A DNA stretch of 64,000 nt from Micromonospora sp. WMMD1155 (GCF_029581275.1 NZ_CP120742.1:2330501-2394500); one strand, 5' to 3'; numbered from the stretch's first letter, positions 1-8,424 are shown. Notes: generated by a model from the sequence alone, not told the origin. Program-made: numbers and translations.

Positions 1-30
1 CGTTCCTGGTACCTGTCGTCCGCCACCGGC

Positions 31-453
31 TCAGTACCAATCCGGACGGTCGTCGGGCGCCTGACTGCTCGCGGCCGACCGACCGCCGCCGGGCGCGTCG
101 GCAATCACCCCACCGCCGCCGGGGGCGTCGACCGGCCGACTGCCGCCGGGCGCCTCGGCCATCACCTCACCGACCAGTTCGCGGACCCGGGCGGCGGCCG
201 CCTCCTGGGCGCGCTTGGCGGCGGCGGTGAACTCCTCGGCCAGGGTGTACGAGTCGAGGCGCATCGCCCGGGCGTTGACCTCGGTCGAGACGATCGTGCC
301 GTCCGCGGCGGCGGTGACCCGGACCAGGCCGGAGTCGCTCATGCCGTCGGCACTGCTGTCTTCCAACTCGGTCATCTTGCCGGCCAGCTCGCGCTGCCAG
401 CTGTCCAGGTTGCGGGCCAGTGCCTCGATGCGGTCCAGACCGGGAAAGGTCAT
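31..453 (-). CDS. YbaB/EbfC-family DNA-binding-like protein
   Basis: 140 aa. The first ~95 residues look like the YbaB/EbfC nucleoid-associated fold: an N-terminal helix, a short strand segment around VRVTAAADGTIVSTEV, then a long helix ending in AAARVRELVGEVM. The C-terminal ~40 residues are Gly/Pro/Ala-rich and probably disordered. It is the last of three leftward genes, 10 nt after the WXG100-type gene, with GAGGGG just before the ATG. In actinomycetes YbaB-like proteins are often encoded beside WXG100/ESX-type genes, so I infer a link to a type VII-like module rather than general nucleoid function. The exact role is unknown. Confidence 0.75.
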   Translation of the reverse strand: MTFPGLDRIEALARNLDSWQRELAGKMTELEDSSADGMSDSGLVRVTAAADGTIVSTEVNARAMRLDSYTLAEEFTAAAKRAQEAAAARVRELVGEVMAEAPGGSRPVDAPGGGGVIADAPGGGRSAASSQAPDDRPDWY

Positions 454-463
454 GGCGGTCCCC

Positions 464-1390
464 TCAGGTCAGGATGGAGTCGAAGACATTCTGCACGCCC
501 TTGGTGTAGGGGCCCAGATCCTCGCGGTACGTGCCGTCCACCAGGTAGTTGCGGTCCTTCGTGCCGTCGGAGATGTCGTGCATGCCGACGCCGGTGTCCA
601 GCAGGGCGCCACCGAGGCCGGGGATGTTGACGGGAGACGCCTGGTTGATCAGGAACTTGCCCGGGAAGAGCGTCTTGAACTTCTCGATCTGGAACGCCCT
701 GGCCTCGGCCGTCCAGCCGGACTTGTTCCAGGCCCGGTACGCCTTCTTCGCCTTGCGGATCTCCAGGACCGCGCGACGGTACTTCATCAGCAGCTCGGCG
801 ACCTTCTGCATCTTCGTGGCCAGCTTCGTCAGGATCTCGGCGAACCGAGCGACGATCTTGACCATCCGCCCGACGGTGGTGGCGAGCCGCGCCAGCACCC
901 GCACGACGGTCGCCGCGAGCGAGATGCCCGCGCTCAGCGCCGCCGCCACCGCCGCGATGATCACCTCGGTGAGGAACCAGAGCAGGAACTCGAGGATCAG
1001 CTCGACCAGCAGGTTGAACGCGTCGACAGCGGCGTTGGCGGCGTCGACCAGCACCTCCTTGGTGCCGTCCAACCCCTTCGCCAGTTCCTCGATGGCCTCC
1101 TCCACCGACTCCATCGAGGCGTGGAAGCTCTCGGCGGCGTCACCCGACCAGGCCCCCCGGAGGCGGGCCCGGTGCTGGATCTGCTCACCGGCGATCTCGC
1201 GGACCGCCGCGCCGGTGTCGAGGCAGAGCTGGGCGGCGCGCATCAGGTCGTCGGGCTCGCCCGCGACGAGTTCGAGGAGCTGCTCGAAGGGCCAGAGCAC
1301 CGCGTTGGACAGCGGCTTGAACGGGTCGGGGGTGCCGGACACGATCTGCTCGAAGTAGGTCTTGTTGCGCGTCAACGCCTCGGTGCTCAC
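464..1390 (-). CDS. WXG100-type helical protein with C-terminal extension
   Basis: 308 aa. Residues ~1-120 are helical and carry a W-S-G-D-A-A motif (RGAWSGDAAESF), which is WXG100/ESX-like. Residues ~120-185 form long hydrophobic helices (LVELILEFLLWFLTEVIIAAVAAALSAG), and a Lys/Arg-rich amphipathic helix follows. The C-terminal ~80 residues (from about FPGKFLINQASP) resemble no toxin domain I can name. The GTG start overlaps the stop of the upstream 134-aa gene by 4 nt (GTGA). This could be a type VII secretion substrate or a membrane-inserting effector, but no ESX core component (EccC ATPase) is visible in the window, so secretion is inferred only. Confidence 0.7.
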   Translation of the reverse strand: MSTEALTRNKTYFEQIVSGTPDPFKPLSNAVLWPFEQLLELVAGEPDDLMRAAQLCLDTGAAVREIAGEQIQHRARLRGAWSGDAAESFHASMESVEEAIEELAKGLDGTKEVLVDAANAAVDAFNLLVELILEFLLWFLTEVIIAAVAAALSAGISLAATVVRVLARLATTVGRMVKIVARFAEILTKLATKMQKVAELLMKYRRAVLEIRKAKKAYRAWNKSGWTAEARAFQIEKFKTLFPGKFLINQASPVNIPGLGGALLDTGVGMHDISDGTKDRNYLVDGTYREDLGPYTKGVQNVFDSILT

Positions 1391-1791
1391 GCGGGCACCG
1401 GCCCGGTCGTGTCGCCGGTGGACGAGGTGCCCGGTGACCAGGGGCCGGGTGCAATCACGTCGGGAGCGGCCGGGCGGCCGGGCACGAACATGTCGGTGTT
1501 GGCGACGTCGGTGCCGGTATAGGCGCCCGCGGTGTCGTCGAGCCCTTCGGCGATGTCCGCCATCACCTCGGCGCCGTCGGCCAGCCCCTGCAGGCAGGCC
1601 TCGAACTGTTCGGCGTACGCCGCCGCGAGGCCGAACGACGCCGGCATCACACCGAACGCGTGCCGGGGGACGTGCCCTTCACCGAACGAGCGGTGCAACT
1701 CGCGAAAACGCGCCGCACGGTCGGTGGACGCCTTGGCGAACGCCGTCAGCGCCTCCGGCTGGACCTCCAGCTCTCTGCTCGGGCTCGACAC
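1387..1791 (-). CDS. Small helical WXG100/ESX-associated-like protein
   Basis: 134 aa, GTG start preceded by GGAGGG. It is helical over residues 1-95 with a low-complexity Pro/Thr/Gly tail. Length, alpha-helical content and position match the type VII secretion target partner proteins that precede WXG100 genes in actinomycetes. No canonical WxG is obvious; FGVMPASFGLAAAYAEQFEACLQGL is the conserved-looking core. First gene of the leftward trio, translationally coupled to the next gene. Assignment is by context plus helical pattern. Confidence 0.65.
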   Translation of the reverse strand: MSSPSRELEVQPEALTAFAKASTDRAARFRELHRSFGEGHVPRHAFGVMPASFGLAAAYAEQFEACLQGLADGAEVMADIAEGLDDTAGAYTGTDVANTDMFVPGRPAAPDVIAPGPWSPGTSSTGDTTGPVPA

Positions 1792-1901
1792 GGACCCTCC
1801 CCTGTGTCCTGTGCGACGGATCAGCCGCTACGACTCTCCACCATAGGCACTGCTCGCCGCGATCGGTGACCCGGCCGCGACGACGGGGTGACGCGGCCTT
1901 G

Positions 1902-1925
1902 ACTTTGTTTCGTAAAGTAGTTTGC
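1902..1925 (+). promoter_or_regulatory. Operator and -10 element of leaderless ABC operon
   Basis: ACTTT-N7-AAAGT forms an inverted repeat at 1902-1918. It overlaps a TAAAGT hexamer (1913-1918) that lies exactly 7 nt before the GTG at 1926. The spacing implies a leaderless transcript, and the repeat is a good candidate operator for the winged-helix regulator encoded second in the operon. A TTGACT at 1899-1904 is too close to serve as the -35 for this -10. Confidence 0.5.
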
Positions 1926-2564
1926 GTGGACCCAGACGATGACCTCCCACCCGCCGACGCCGCGACAGCGCTCCGGCTGATCGAGGCCCAGCGATCCGCG
2001 ACGGTACGCCGGATCGATCCCGATGCCCGCCTGCTCTACTGGCCGTGGGGAGTCGCCTGGCTGGTCGGCTTCGGTCTCTTCTTCCTGCGGTTCCCCCCAG
2101 GCGAGGAGCAACTGCTCCGACTCCCGGGCTGGCTGCCGCTGACCGTCCTCTTCGCGCTGCTCCTTGCCGCGGCGGCGGTCCAGGCGGTGGCCAGCGCTCG
2201 GGCGTACGGTCAGTTGAGCGGCGACTCCGCGCGGCGTGGCCGCTGGTACGGGTGTGCCTGGGGCCTCGGTTCGGTGAGCGTCTACGCGGGGCTCGGCCGG
2301 ATCACCGAACACCTGCCGCACGACCTGGCGGCACTGCTCTGGTCGGCGACGGCCGTCGGGCTGACCGCCGCGTTGCACATGGCCGGCGGGGCGATCTGGC
2401 TGGACCGGGACCTGTTCCGACTGGGCGTCTGGATCGGCGTGATCAACCTGGCCGGCGCGTTCGCCGGGCCGGGCTGGCACGCACTGGTCGTCTCGGTGGC
2501 CGGCGGCGGCGGGATCCTGGTCGCCGGCGCGCTCGCCCGGCGGCGACAGCGACAGCAGCCGTGA
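1926..2564 (+). CDS. Multi-pass membrane protein of ABC operon
   Basis: 212 aa. Hydrophobic segments alternate through most of the protein (WPWGVAWLVGFGLFFL, LPLTVLFALLLAAAAVQAVA, the LLWSATAVGLTAALHMAG region, VWIGVINLAGAFAGPGW), giving about six transmembrane helices. The N-terminal ~30 residues are acidic and cytosolic. I chose the GTG at 1926 because a -10 hexamer sits 7 nt upstream; the open frame extends further back without a credible start. It overlaps the next gene by 4 nt (GTGA) and heads a four-gene operon with a winged-helix regulator and an ABC exporter. Function unknown; possibly an accessory or sensing subunit. Confidence 0.75.
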   Translation: MDPDDDLPPADAATALRLIEAQRSATVRRIDPDARLLYWPWGVAWLVGFGLFFLRFPPGEEQLLRLPGWLPLTVLFALLLAAAAVQAVASARAYGQLSGDSARRGRWYGCAWGLGSVSVYAGLGRITEHLPHDLAALLWSATAVGLTAALHMAGGAIWLDRDLFRLGVWIGVINLAGAFAGPGWHALVVSVAGGGGILVAGALARRRQRQQP

Positions 2565-2872
2565 CCGAACTGGATCCGGTCATCCACGCCCAGGCCCGGC
2601 TGCGGGTGGTCGCCAGCCTCTCCGCACTCAACGTCGGCGACCGGATCACCTTTCCGCGCCTGCAGGAACTGCTCGGGATGACCGCCGGCAACCTCTCCGT
2701 GCACCTGCGCAAACTCGAGGACGCCGGCTACGTGGAGATCACCAAGACCCACCGTGGACGCACCCCGGCGACCCTGGTCGGGCTCAGCCGGCGGGGCCGG
2801 CTGGCGTTCGAGGAGTACACCGAAGCCATCCGCGCCCTGCTCGACCCCATTCCGTCGAAGGAGCAGTCATGA
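2561..2872 (+). CDS. Winged-helix transcriptional regulator
   Basis: 103 aa, the size of stand-alone MarR/ArsR-like winged-helix proteins. It has a helix-turn-helix (RITFPRLQELLGMTAGNLSVHLRKLEDAGY) followed by a wing (VEITKTHRGRTPATLVGLSRRGR). The GTG overlaps the upstream stop and its own stop overlaps the ATG of the ABC ATPase (ATGA), so the genes are translationally coupled. It probably represses its own operon through the inverted repeat at 1902-1918. The ligand is unknown; regulators of this kind often respond to the substrate of the adjacent exporter. Confidence 0.85.
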   Translation: MTELDPVIHAQARLRVVASLSALNVGDRITFPRLQELLGMTAGNLSVHLRKLEDAGYVEITKTHRGRTPATLVGLSRRGRLAFEEYTEAIRALLDPIPSKEQS

Positions 2873-3930
2873 CTCTCGCCCGCGCCGACCAGGCCAGCCG
2901 CCGGTACGGCGACGTCCTCGCCCTCGACCGCGTCGACCTCGAAGTCCGGGCCGGTGAGCTGGTCGGCCTCCTCGGGCCGAACGGCGCCGGCAAGAGCACC
3001 CTGATGAACCTGCTCGTCGGTCTGCGCCGCCCCAGCTCGGGGCGGGTCGAGCTGAACGGTCGCGACCCCCGCGACCCGGCGAGCCGACGACAGATCGGGG
3101 TGACCCCGCAGGAGACCGGCCTGCCGGGCACGTTGCGGGTCGGGGAGGTCGTCGACTTCGTCTCCGCGCACTACCCGGACCCGGTTCCCCGCGCCGAACT
3201 GCTCGACCGATTCGGCCTGGGCGACCTCGCCCGACGGCAGACCGGTGGGCTCTCCGGAGGGCAGCGCCGTCGGCTGGCGGTGGCGTTGGCGTTCGTCGGC
3301 CGACCCCGGTTGGTGCTCCTCGACGAGCCGACCACCGGCCTGGACGTGGCCGCCCGGCACACCCTGTGGGAGGCGATCCGCGCGTTCCACTCCGACGGCG
3401 GCACCGTGCTGCTCAGCAGCCACTATCTGGAGGAGGTGGAGGCGCTGGCCCACCGGGTGGTGGTGATCGGGCAGGGCCGGGTGCTCGCCGACGACACGGT
3501 GGCCGCGGTGCGCGGCATCGTCGGCGTACGCCGGGTCAGCCTCGTCGCCGACCACCTGCCCGACCTGCCCGGGGTCGTCCGCACCGAACGGATCGACGGC
3601 CGGGTGCACCTGCTCACCACCGACGCCGACGAACTGGTCCGTGCGCTGGTCACGGCCGGAGCCGACTTCACCGACCTGGAGGTACGACCGACCTCGCTGG
3701 AGGAGGCGTTCCTCGCCATCACCAGCGGGGACGGGTCCACCCCGGGCCAGACCACCGCGGCGGGACGACCCGCCACGGCAGAGGACCGCGCCGCCACCGG
3801 CGGCCCAGCCAGCACCGCCGCCACCGGCGGCCCAGCCAGCACCGCCGCCACCGGCGACCCCGCCAGCACCGCCGCCACCGGCGACCCCGCCAGCACCGCC
3901 GCCACCGGCGGCCGACCCACCACCGTCTGA
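2869..3930 (+). CDS. ABC exporter ATP-binding protein, repeat tail
   Basis: 353 aa. Complete ABC domain within the first ~230 residues: Walker A GPNGAGKS, Q-loop, signature LSGGQRRR, Walker B LVLLDEP, switch His in LLSSHYLEEVE. A DrrA/CcmA-like accessory region follows to about residue 300 (PTSLEEAFLAIT). After that come four 9-residue repeats (AATGGPAST, AATGDPAST) and a short end, which is not part of the family fold. It pairs with the ABC-2 permease 10 nt downstream to form an efflux pump for a drug, lipid or peptide; the substrate cannot be read from the sequence. Confidence 0.93.
   Translation: MTLARADQASRRYGDVLALDRVDLEVRAGELVGLLGPNGAGKSTLMNLLVGLRRPSSGRVELNGRDPRDPASRRQIGVTPQETGLPGTLRVGEVVDFVSAHYPDPVPRAELLDRFGLGDLARRQTGGLSGGQRRRLAVALAFVGRPRLVLLDEPTTGLDVAARHTLWEAIRAFHSDGGTVLLSSHYLEEVEALAHRVVVIGQGRVLADDTVAAVRGIVGVRRVSLVADHLPDLPGVVRTERIDGRVHLLTTDADELVRALVTAGADFTDLEVRPTSLEEAFLAITSGDGSTPGQTTAAGRPATAEDRAATGGPASTAATGGPASTAATGDPASTAATGDPASTAATGGRPTTV
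3792..3906 (+). repeat. 27-bp tandem repeat in ABC ATPase tail
   Basis: Four consecutive 27-bp units encode AAT-G(G/D)-PAST in frame at the 3' end of the ABC ATPase gene, plus a partial fifth. The period is a multiple of three, so copy-number change keeps the frame. Probably a disordered Ala/Thr/Pro linker. Confidence 0.85.
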
Positions 3931-3940
3931 GGAGGCCGCC

Positions 3941-4678
3941 GTGCAGCTCGCCCTGGTCCACGCCCGATACCAACTCCTGGAGATCATCCGGATTCCGGTG
4001 GCGGTCTTCGGGAGCGCCTTCTTCCCGGCCGCCGCCATGATCTTCTTCGTGGTGCCGTTCGCCGGTGACGACTCGGTCGGCGCCACCCTCGCCACCGCGT
4101 CGATGGTCACCTTCTCGGTGATGAGCGCCAACATCTTCCAGTACGGCGTCGGCGTCGCCGAGGACCGCGACCAGCCGTGGAACCCGTACACCCGGACCCT
4201 GCCGGCCGGACCGGCGCCCCGGTTCGCGGGCCGTGTGCTGGCCGGCCTGGCACTGACGTACCTCTCGCTGATCCCGGTCGTCGTGATCGGCGCGACGCTG
4301 ACCGCGGCCGAGATCACCCCGGCGGCGTTCCTGCTGACCATCGGCACGGTGGCCGTCATCTCGGTGCCGTTCACGCTGATGGGCCTGGCCATCGGCTACT
4401 CGCTGCCGAGCAAGGCGGCGATCGTCGTCGCGCAGGTCGTCTTCCTGCCGCTCGCGTTCGGCGGCGGGCTGCTCTCCGCGCCGGGCGACGCGCCCGGGTT
4501 CATCGAGACGATCGCCCCGTTCCTGCCCACCCGGGGTGCGGCCGAGCTGATGTGGGCGGCGGTCAGCGACTACCACGTCCAACCGCTGGCGCTGATCATG
4601 CTCGGTGTCTGGGTGGTGCTGCTCGCCACGCTCGCCGGCTGGGCGTACCGACGGGACGAGGGTCGCCGGTTCAGCTGA
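3941..4678 (+). CDS. ABC-2 type transporter permease
   Basis: 245 aa with about six transmembrane helices (PVAVFGSAFFPAAAMIFFVV; GATLATASMVTFSVMSANIF; LAGLALTYLSLIPVVVIGATL; FLLTIGTVAVISVPFTLMGLAIG; IVVAQVVFLPLAFGGGLLS; ALIMLGVWVVLLATLAGWAY). The arrangement FLPTRGAAELMWAA before the last helix is typical of DrrB/YadH-like ABC-2 permeases. GTG start with GGAGG 5 nt upstream; the longer open frame overlapping the ATPase tail is ignored. It forms the membrane pore with the preceding ATPase. Confidence 0.9.
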   Translation: MQLALVHARYQLLEIIRIPVAVFGSAFFPAAAMIFFVVPFAGDDSVGATLATASMVTFSVMSANIFQYGVGVAEDRDQPWNPYTRTLPAGPAPRFAGRVLAGLALTYLSLIPVVVIGATLTAAEITPAAFLLTIGTVAVISVPFTLMGLAIGYSLPSKAAIVVAQVVFLPLAFGGGLLSAPGDAPGFIETIAPFLPTRGAAELMWAAVSDYHVQPLALIMLGVWVVLLATLAGWAYRRDEGRRFS

Positions 4679-4773
4679 CGATTCGTCCGTTTCCGCCCCG
4701 AGCCGCGGCGGGACGGTGCCAGGATTCCCGCAGGGGGCCGCCGTGGTCGCCCCGGGGTGAGAGGGGTCCTGAC

Positions 4774-5538
4774 GTGAGCACCGTCCCGCCGGGTACGCCC
4801 TGCTGGGCCGACCTGGCCACCCCGGACCTGGGCGACGCGCGGCGCTTCTACCCGGAGCTGTTCGGTTGGACCGGCCGGGTGACACCGGAACCCGAGGCGG
4901 GTGGCTACACGGTCTTCCTGCTGGACGGGAAGCCGGTCGCCGGGGCCGGGCCACCGGCGATCCCGGACCAGGTGCCGATCTGGTCGACGTACGTCGCCAC
5001 CGACGACGCGGAGCTGGTCGCCGGCCGGGTCGAACGGGCCGGTGGGCAGGTCGTCGTACCGCCGTTCGAGGTGTTCGACCGGGGCTGGATGGCCGTCTTC
5101 GCCGACCCGGCCGGCGCCACCTTCAGCGTCTGGCAACCCCTGGCGATGACCGGTGCCGAAGTGTTCAACGTGCCGGGCGCGATGAGCTGGAACGAACTGG
5201 TCACCCCCGACCCGGAGGGTGCGAAGGTCTTCTACGAGCTGGTGTTCGGCTGGCAGCCGGACGACCAGGCGGTGGGGCCCGTGACGTACACCGGTTGGCG
5301 GCTCGGGACGCAGATCGTCGCCGGGATGATGCCGCCGCTGGCCGACGACTTCCCGGCCGACCTGCCCGCGTACTGGACGGTGTACTTCGCGGTCACCGAC
5401 GCGGACGCCGCCGCGGCCCGCGCCGCCGAGCTGGGCGGAACGATCCTGGTCCCACCCCGGGACATCCCGTCGGGCCGGTTCGCCGCCCTACGCGACCCCC
5501 AGGGCGCCCTCTTCTCCGTCATCGACCTGGGGGCCTGA
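4774..5538 (+). CDS. Two-domain VOC (glyoxalase-like) protein
   Basis: 254 aa with two vicinal-oxygen-chelate domains. Both repeat the pattern W-x-[DE]-L-x-T-P-D-x-x-x-A-[RK]-x-F-Y-x-[EL]-[LV]-F-G-W (CWADLATPDLGDARRFYPELFGW and SWNELVTPDPEGAKVFYELVFGW), and both end in DP.GA.F.V (FADPAGATFSVWQ, LRDPQGALFSVID). Proteins of this shape are common in actinomycetes and include hydroxylases, dioxygenases and resistance proteins; the reaction here is unknown. GTG chosen from an upstream GAGAGGGG. The 3' end overlaps the convergent btuD by 51 nt. Confidence 0.88.
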   Translation: MSTVPPGTPCWADLATPDLGDARRFYPELFGWTGRVTPEPEAGGYTVFLLDGKPVAGAGPPAIPDQVPIWSTYVATDDAELVAGRVERAGGQVVVPPFEVFDRGWMAVFADPAGATFSVWQPLAMTGAEVFNVPGAMSWNELVTPDPEGAKVFYELVFGWQPDDQAVGPVTYTGWRLGTQIVAGMMPPLADDFPADLPAYWTVYFAVTDADAAAARAAELGGTILVPPRDIPSGRFAALRDPQGALFSVIDLGA

Positions 5539-6387
5539 CCCACGAGCCCCGAGGGGGTCGGGGCGGGTGGGGCGGACGGGGACCACCAGGGGGCCGTGGG
5601 TGCCCGGGACCACCCGGACGCTGGCCCGGTAGTGGGTGGCGAGTAGGTGCTCGGTCAACACCTCGGACGGGGACCCGGCGGCCACCACCCGACCGCCGGC
5701 GAGCATCACCATCCGGTCGGCGTACTCGCCGGCCAGGGAGAGGTCGTGCATCGTGGCGAGGACGGTCAGGCCGTGCTCACGGCGCAACTGGTCGACGAGT
5801 TCCAGCACCTCCTGCTGGTGACCGATGTCCAGGGCGCTGGTCGGCTCGTCGAGCAGCAGCAGTGTCGCCCCCTGGGCGAGCGCGCGGGCGAGGAACACCC
5901 GCTGCCGTTCGCCTCCGGAGAGGGTGGCCAGCTCGCGACGGTGGAAGCCGGTGAGGTCCAGTCGCCCGAGCACCTCGTGCACGGCGTCGAGGTCGGCGGT
6001 CGACTCCCGGCCCAGCGTCGGGATGTACGGGGTCCGACCGAGCAGCACGTAGTCCAGCACCGACATGCCGGCCGGCACCACCGGGGACTGTGCCACGGTG
6101 GCCACCACCCGGGCGCGGTCCCGGCGGCGCAGCGCCGTGCTCGGCGTACCGAAGAGGGTGATGGCCTCGGGCGCGGCCAGCAGGCCGCCGACGGCGCGCA
6201 ACAGGGTCGACTTGCCGGCGCCGTTCGGGCCGATCACGGTGACCCACTCGCCGGGGGCGACGGTGAGGTCGACGCCGGTCAGGATCGGCGTGCCGCCGAG
6301 GTCGACGTGCAGGCCGCGCACCTCGACGGCGGGTACGCCGCCGGAAGAGGCGGCGGCGGACGGGTCGGCGACGGGTTCGCGGCTCAC
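5488..6387 (-). CDS. btuD: Cobalamin ABC transporter ATP-binding protein
   Basis: 299 aa. Walker A GPNGAGKS, signature LSGGERQR, Walker B LLLLDEP and H-loop ATMHDLSLA define a FecE/BtuD-class ATPase. It energises import by the adjacent permease and binding protein. The FecCD/BtuCD family handles siderophores, haem or B12; the cobalamin riboswitch upstream of the first gene points to B12/corrinoids. The GTG overlaps the permease stop by 4 nt (GTGA). The last ~16 codons run antisense into the 3' end of the VOC gene. Confidence 0.87.
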   Translation of the reverse strand: MSREPVADPSAAASSGGVPAVEVRGLHVDLGGTPILTGVDLTVAPGEWVTVIGPNGAGKSTLLRAVGGLLAAPEAITLFGTPSTALRRRDRARVVATVAQSPVVPAGMSVLDYVLLGRTPYIPTLGRESTADLDAVHEVLGRLDLTGFHRRELATLSGGERQRVFLARALAQGATLLLLDEPTSALDIGHQQEVLELVDQLRREHGLTVLATMHDLSLAGEYADRMVMLAGGRVVAAGSPSEVLTEHLLATHYRASVRVVPGTHGPLVVPVRPTRPDPLGARGSGPQVDDGEEGALGVA

Positions 6388-7481
6388 GTGAGCACCCGCC
6401 GGGCGGTGCGCAGCACGATCACGAAGAACGGGCCGCCCAGCAGGGCGGTCACCACTCCGATCGGCACCTCGGCCGGGGCGGCGGCGGTGCGGGCCACCAC
6501 GTCGGTCAGGGCCAGGAACGCACCGCCGAACAGCAGGGACAACGGCAGGATCATCCGGTAGCTCGACCCGGCGAGCAGCCGGACGGTGTGCGGCACGATG
6601 ATGCCGACGAAGCCGATCAGGCCGGTGGCGGACACCGCCGCCGCGGTGCCCAGGGAAGCTGCCGCGATCAACAGGTAGCGGGTGCGCTGCGGGTGCAGGC
6701 CCAGACTCTTCGCCTCGTCGTCGCCCACGGCCAGGACGTCCAGCTCGCGGCGGTGCAGCAGCACCACCACAGTGGTCAGCACGGCGTACGGGAGCACCAG
6801 CAGCACGTCGTGCCAACCGGCGGTGGCGAGCCGACCCAGCAGCCAGGAGTAGACCGGTTGGATGCTGTCGGCGTGCTTCTGCAGCAGGTAGGTCTGCCCG
6901 GCGGAGAGGAACGCGGAGACCGCCACCCCGGCCAGGATCAGCATCGCCGGTGAGTGGCTGCGCCCGCCGGCCGCGCCGAGCACGTAGGTCATCGTCACAG
7001 CGAGCAGCGACCCGGCGAACGCGGCCAACGGGATGGTCATCGGCAGCCCGGAGATCGCCCCCTCCCGGCCGGCGCCGCCGAGGGCGATCGCCGCGGTGAC
7101 CGCGAGGCCGGCACCGGCGGCCACCCCCAGGAGGTACGGGTCGGCGAGCGGGTTGCGGAAGACGCCCTGGTAGCAGCCCCCGGCGAGGGCGAGCAGGCCG
7201 CCGACGAGCAGGGCCAGCACCACCCGGGGCAGCCGCAACTCGGTGACGATCGCGATCTCCCGCTCGGACAGGCCGCTGTCGAGGTGGACACCCGGGATCA
7301 GGTTGAGCAGTTCGGCGGCGACGCTGCCGGCGGGCAGGCTGACCGGCCCGAGGGACACCCCGGCGACGAGCGCGACGAGCACCGCGAACACTCCGGCGAC
7401 CAGCCAACGCTTGCGCAGCCCGGCGGGCCGGGCCACCGGTGGTGGCCCAGCCGACCGGGCCGCCGACAGCGGCCCGGTCAC
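6384..7481 (-). CDS. btuC: Cobalamin ABC transporter permease (FecCD family)
   Basis: 365 aa, standard length for FecCD/BtuC permeases. It has about ten hydrophobic helices and the family motifs ELRLPRVVLALLVGGLLALAG near the start, GVFRNPLADPYLLGVAAGAG, and GFVGIIVPHTVRL plus LTDVVAR near the end. GTG start at 7481, 14 nt after the end of btuF. It imports corrinoid delivered by BtuF into the cytoplasm using BtuD. Assignment to B12 instead of iron-siderophore rests on the riboswitch. Confidence 0.88.
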   Translation of the reverse strand: MTGPLSAARSAGPPPVARPAGLRKRWLVAGVFAVLVALVAGVSLGPVSLPAGSVAAELLNLIPGVHLDSGLSEREIAIVTELRLPRVVLALLVGGLLALAGGCYQGVFRNPLADPYLLGVAAGAGLAVTAAIALGGAGREGAISGLPMTIPLAAFAGSLLAVTMTYVLGAAGGRSHSPAMLILAGVAVSAFLSAGQTYLLQKHADSIQPVYSWLLGRLATAGWHDVLLVLPYAVLTTVVVLLHRRELDVLAVGDDEAKSLGLHPQRTRYLLIAAASLGTAAAVSATGLIGFVGIIVPHTVRLLAGSSYRMILPLSLLFGGAFLALTDVVARTAAAPAEVPIGVVTALLGGPFFVIVLRTARRVLT

Positions 7482-7494
7482 CGACGGGTCGGGG

Positions 7495-8424
7495 TCACGC
7501 GGGCACCTTGGCGACCGCGTCGATGATGACCCGGAGGAGGTCGACGACGCGCGGGCCCCAGCGGGAGGCGATGTCGTCGTCCAGCGCGATCACCTGGTTG
7601 TTCTTGACCGCGGTGAGCCCGGCCCAGCCGCTGCGCGCCTTGACCGAGTCGGCGTTCTGCTGGCAGCACTTGGAGTCGGCCAGGAAGACGAAGTCCGGGT
7701 CGGCCTTGACGACGAACTCCTGGGACAGCTGCGGGTAGCCGCCGTTCTTGCCGTCCGCGTCGGCCGGGTCGGCGATGTTGGTCAGCCCGACCTGGCTGTA
7801 GAGCGAGCCGATGAAGGTCTTGCTGGTGGCGCTGTACAGCTCCGGGCCCAGCTCGTGGAAGTAGGTGAGCTTCGTGGTGCGCTGCGGCAGGTCCTTGACC
7901 AGCTTGGCGATGTCGTCCTTCATCCGGGTGGCGACGTCGTCGGCCTGGTCGGCGTGCCCGGTGAGCGTGCCCAGCTCGGTGATCTGCCGGTACGAGTCGT
8001 CGAGCGTGGTCGCCGCCGGGGTGAGGTAGACCGGGATCTTCAGCTTGGTGAGCTGGTCGACGATCTTGTTGGTGTCGTTGGCGAGGACCACCAGGTCGGG
8101 GCTCTTGCCGGCGATGGCCTCGGCGTTGGGCTGGAAGCCGGAGAGGTCGGTCTTGGGCGCGTCGGCCGGGTAGTTGGACTGGTCGTCGACGGCGGTCACC
8201 TGCTGACCGGCACCGATGGCGAAGAGCATCTCGGTGGCGGTGGGCGACAGCGAGACGATCTTCTCGGGACGCTTGTCGAGGGTGAGCGCGCCGACCGTGA
8301 CCGGGTAGGCGGCGGCCGCGGTGCCGGCGCTCGGCTTGTCGTCGGCCTTCTCGGCGCAGGCGCCGAGGGCCAGCGCGGCGACCGCGAGGGTCGCGGCGAA
8401 GAGCCGAGGGGTACGTCTGTTCAT
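7495..8424 (-). CDS. btuF: Cobalamin-binding lipoprotein
   Basis: 309 aa. Signal peptide with lipobox LGAC (lipidated Cys ~23), then a class III (helical-backbone) solute-binding protein: KRPEKIVSLSPTATEMLFAIGAG, DDQSNYPAD, later an FVFLADSK region and RWGPRVVDLLRVI near the end. Predicted to capture corrinoids outside the membrane and hand them to BtuC. AGGAGG precedes the ATG, and part of that Shine-Dalgarno sequence lies in a hairpin downstream of the cobalamin riboswitch, so translation is probably repressed by B12. First gene of btuFCD. Confidence 0.9.
   Translation of the reverse strand: MNRRTPRLFAATLAVAALALGACAEKADDKPSAGTAAAAYPVTVGALTLDKRPEKIVSLSPTATEMLFAIGAGQQVTAVDDQSNYPADAPKTDLSGFQPNAEAIAGKSPDLVVLANDTNKIVDQLTKLKIPVYLTPAATTLDDSYRQITELGTLTGHADQADDVATRMKDDIAKLVKDLPQRTTKLTYFHELGPELYSATSKTFIGSLYSQVGLTNIADPADADGKNGGYPQLSQEFVVKADPDFVFLADSKCCQQNADSVKARSGWAGLTAVKNNQVIALDDDIASRWGPRVVDLLRVIIDAVAKVPA

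Noticed and set aside
215..1522. Long plus-strand open frame antisense to the WXG100 genes
   Set aside because: It is a high-GC shadow frame: Arg/Gly/Asp-rich composition, no domain, no ribosome site.
2728..4392. Open frame antisense to the ABC exporter operon with GGGGAGG-type repeats
   Set aside because: Explained as the reverse reading of the ATPase 27-bp repeats; composition atypical for protein.
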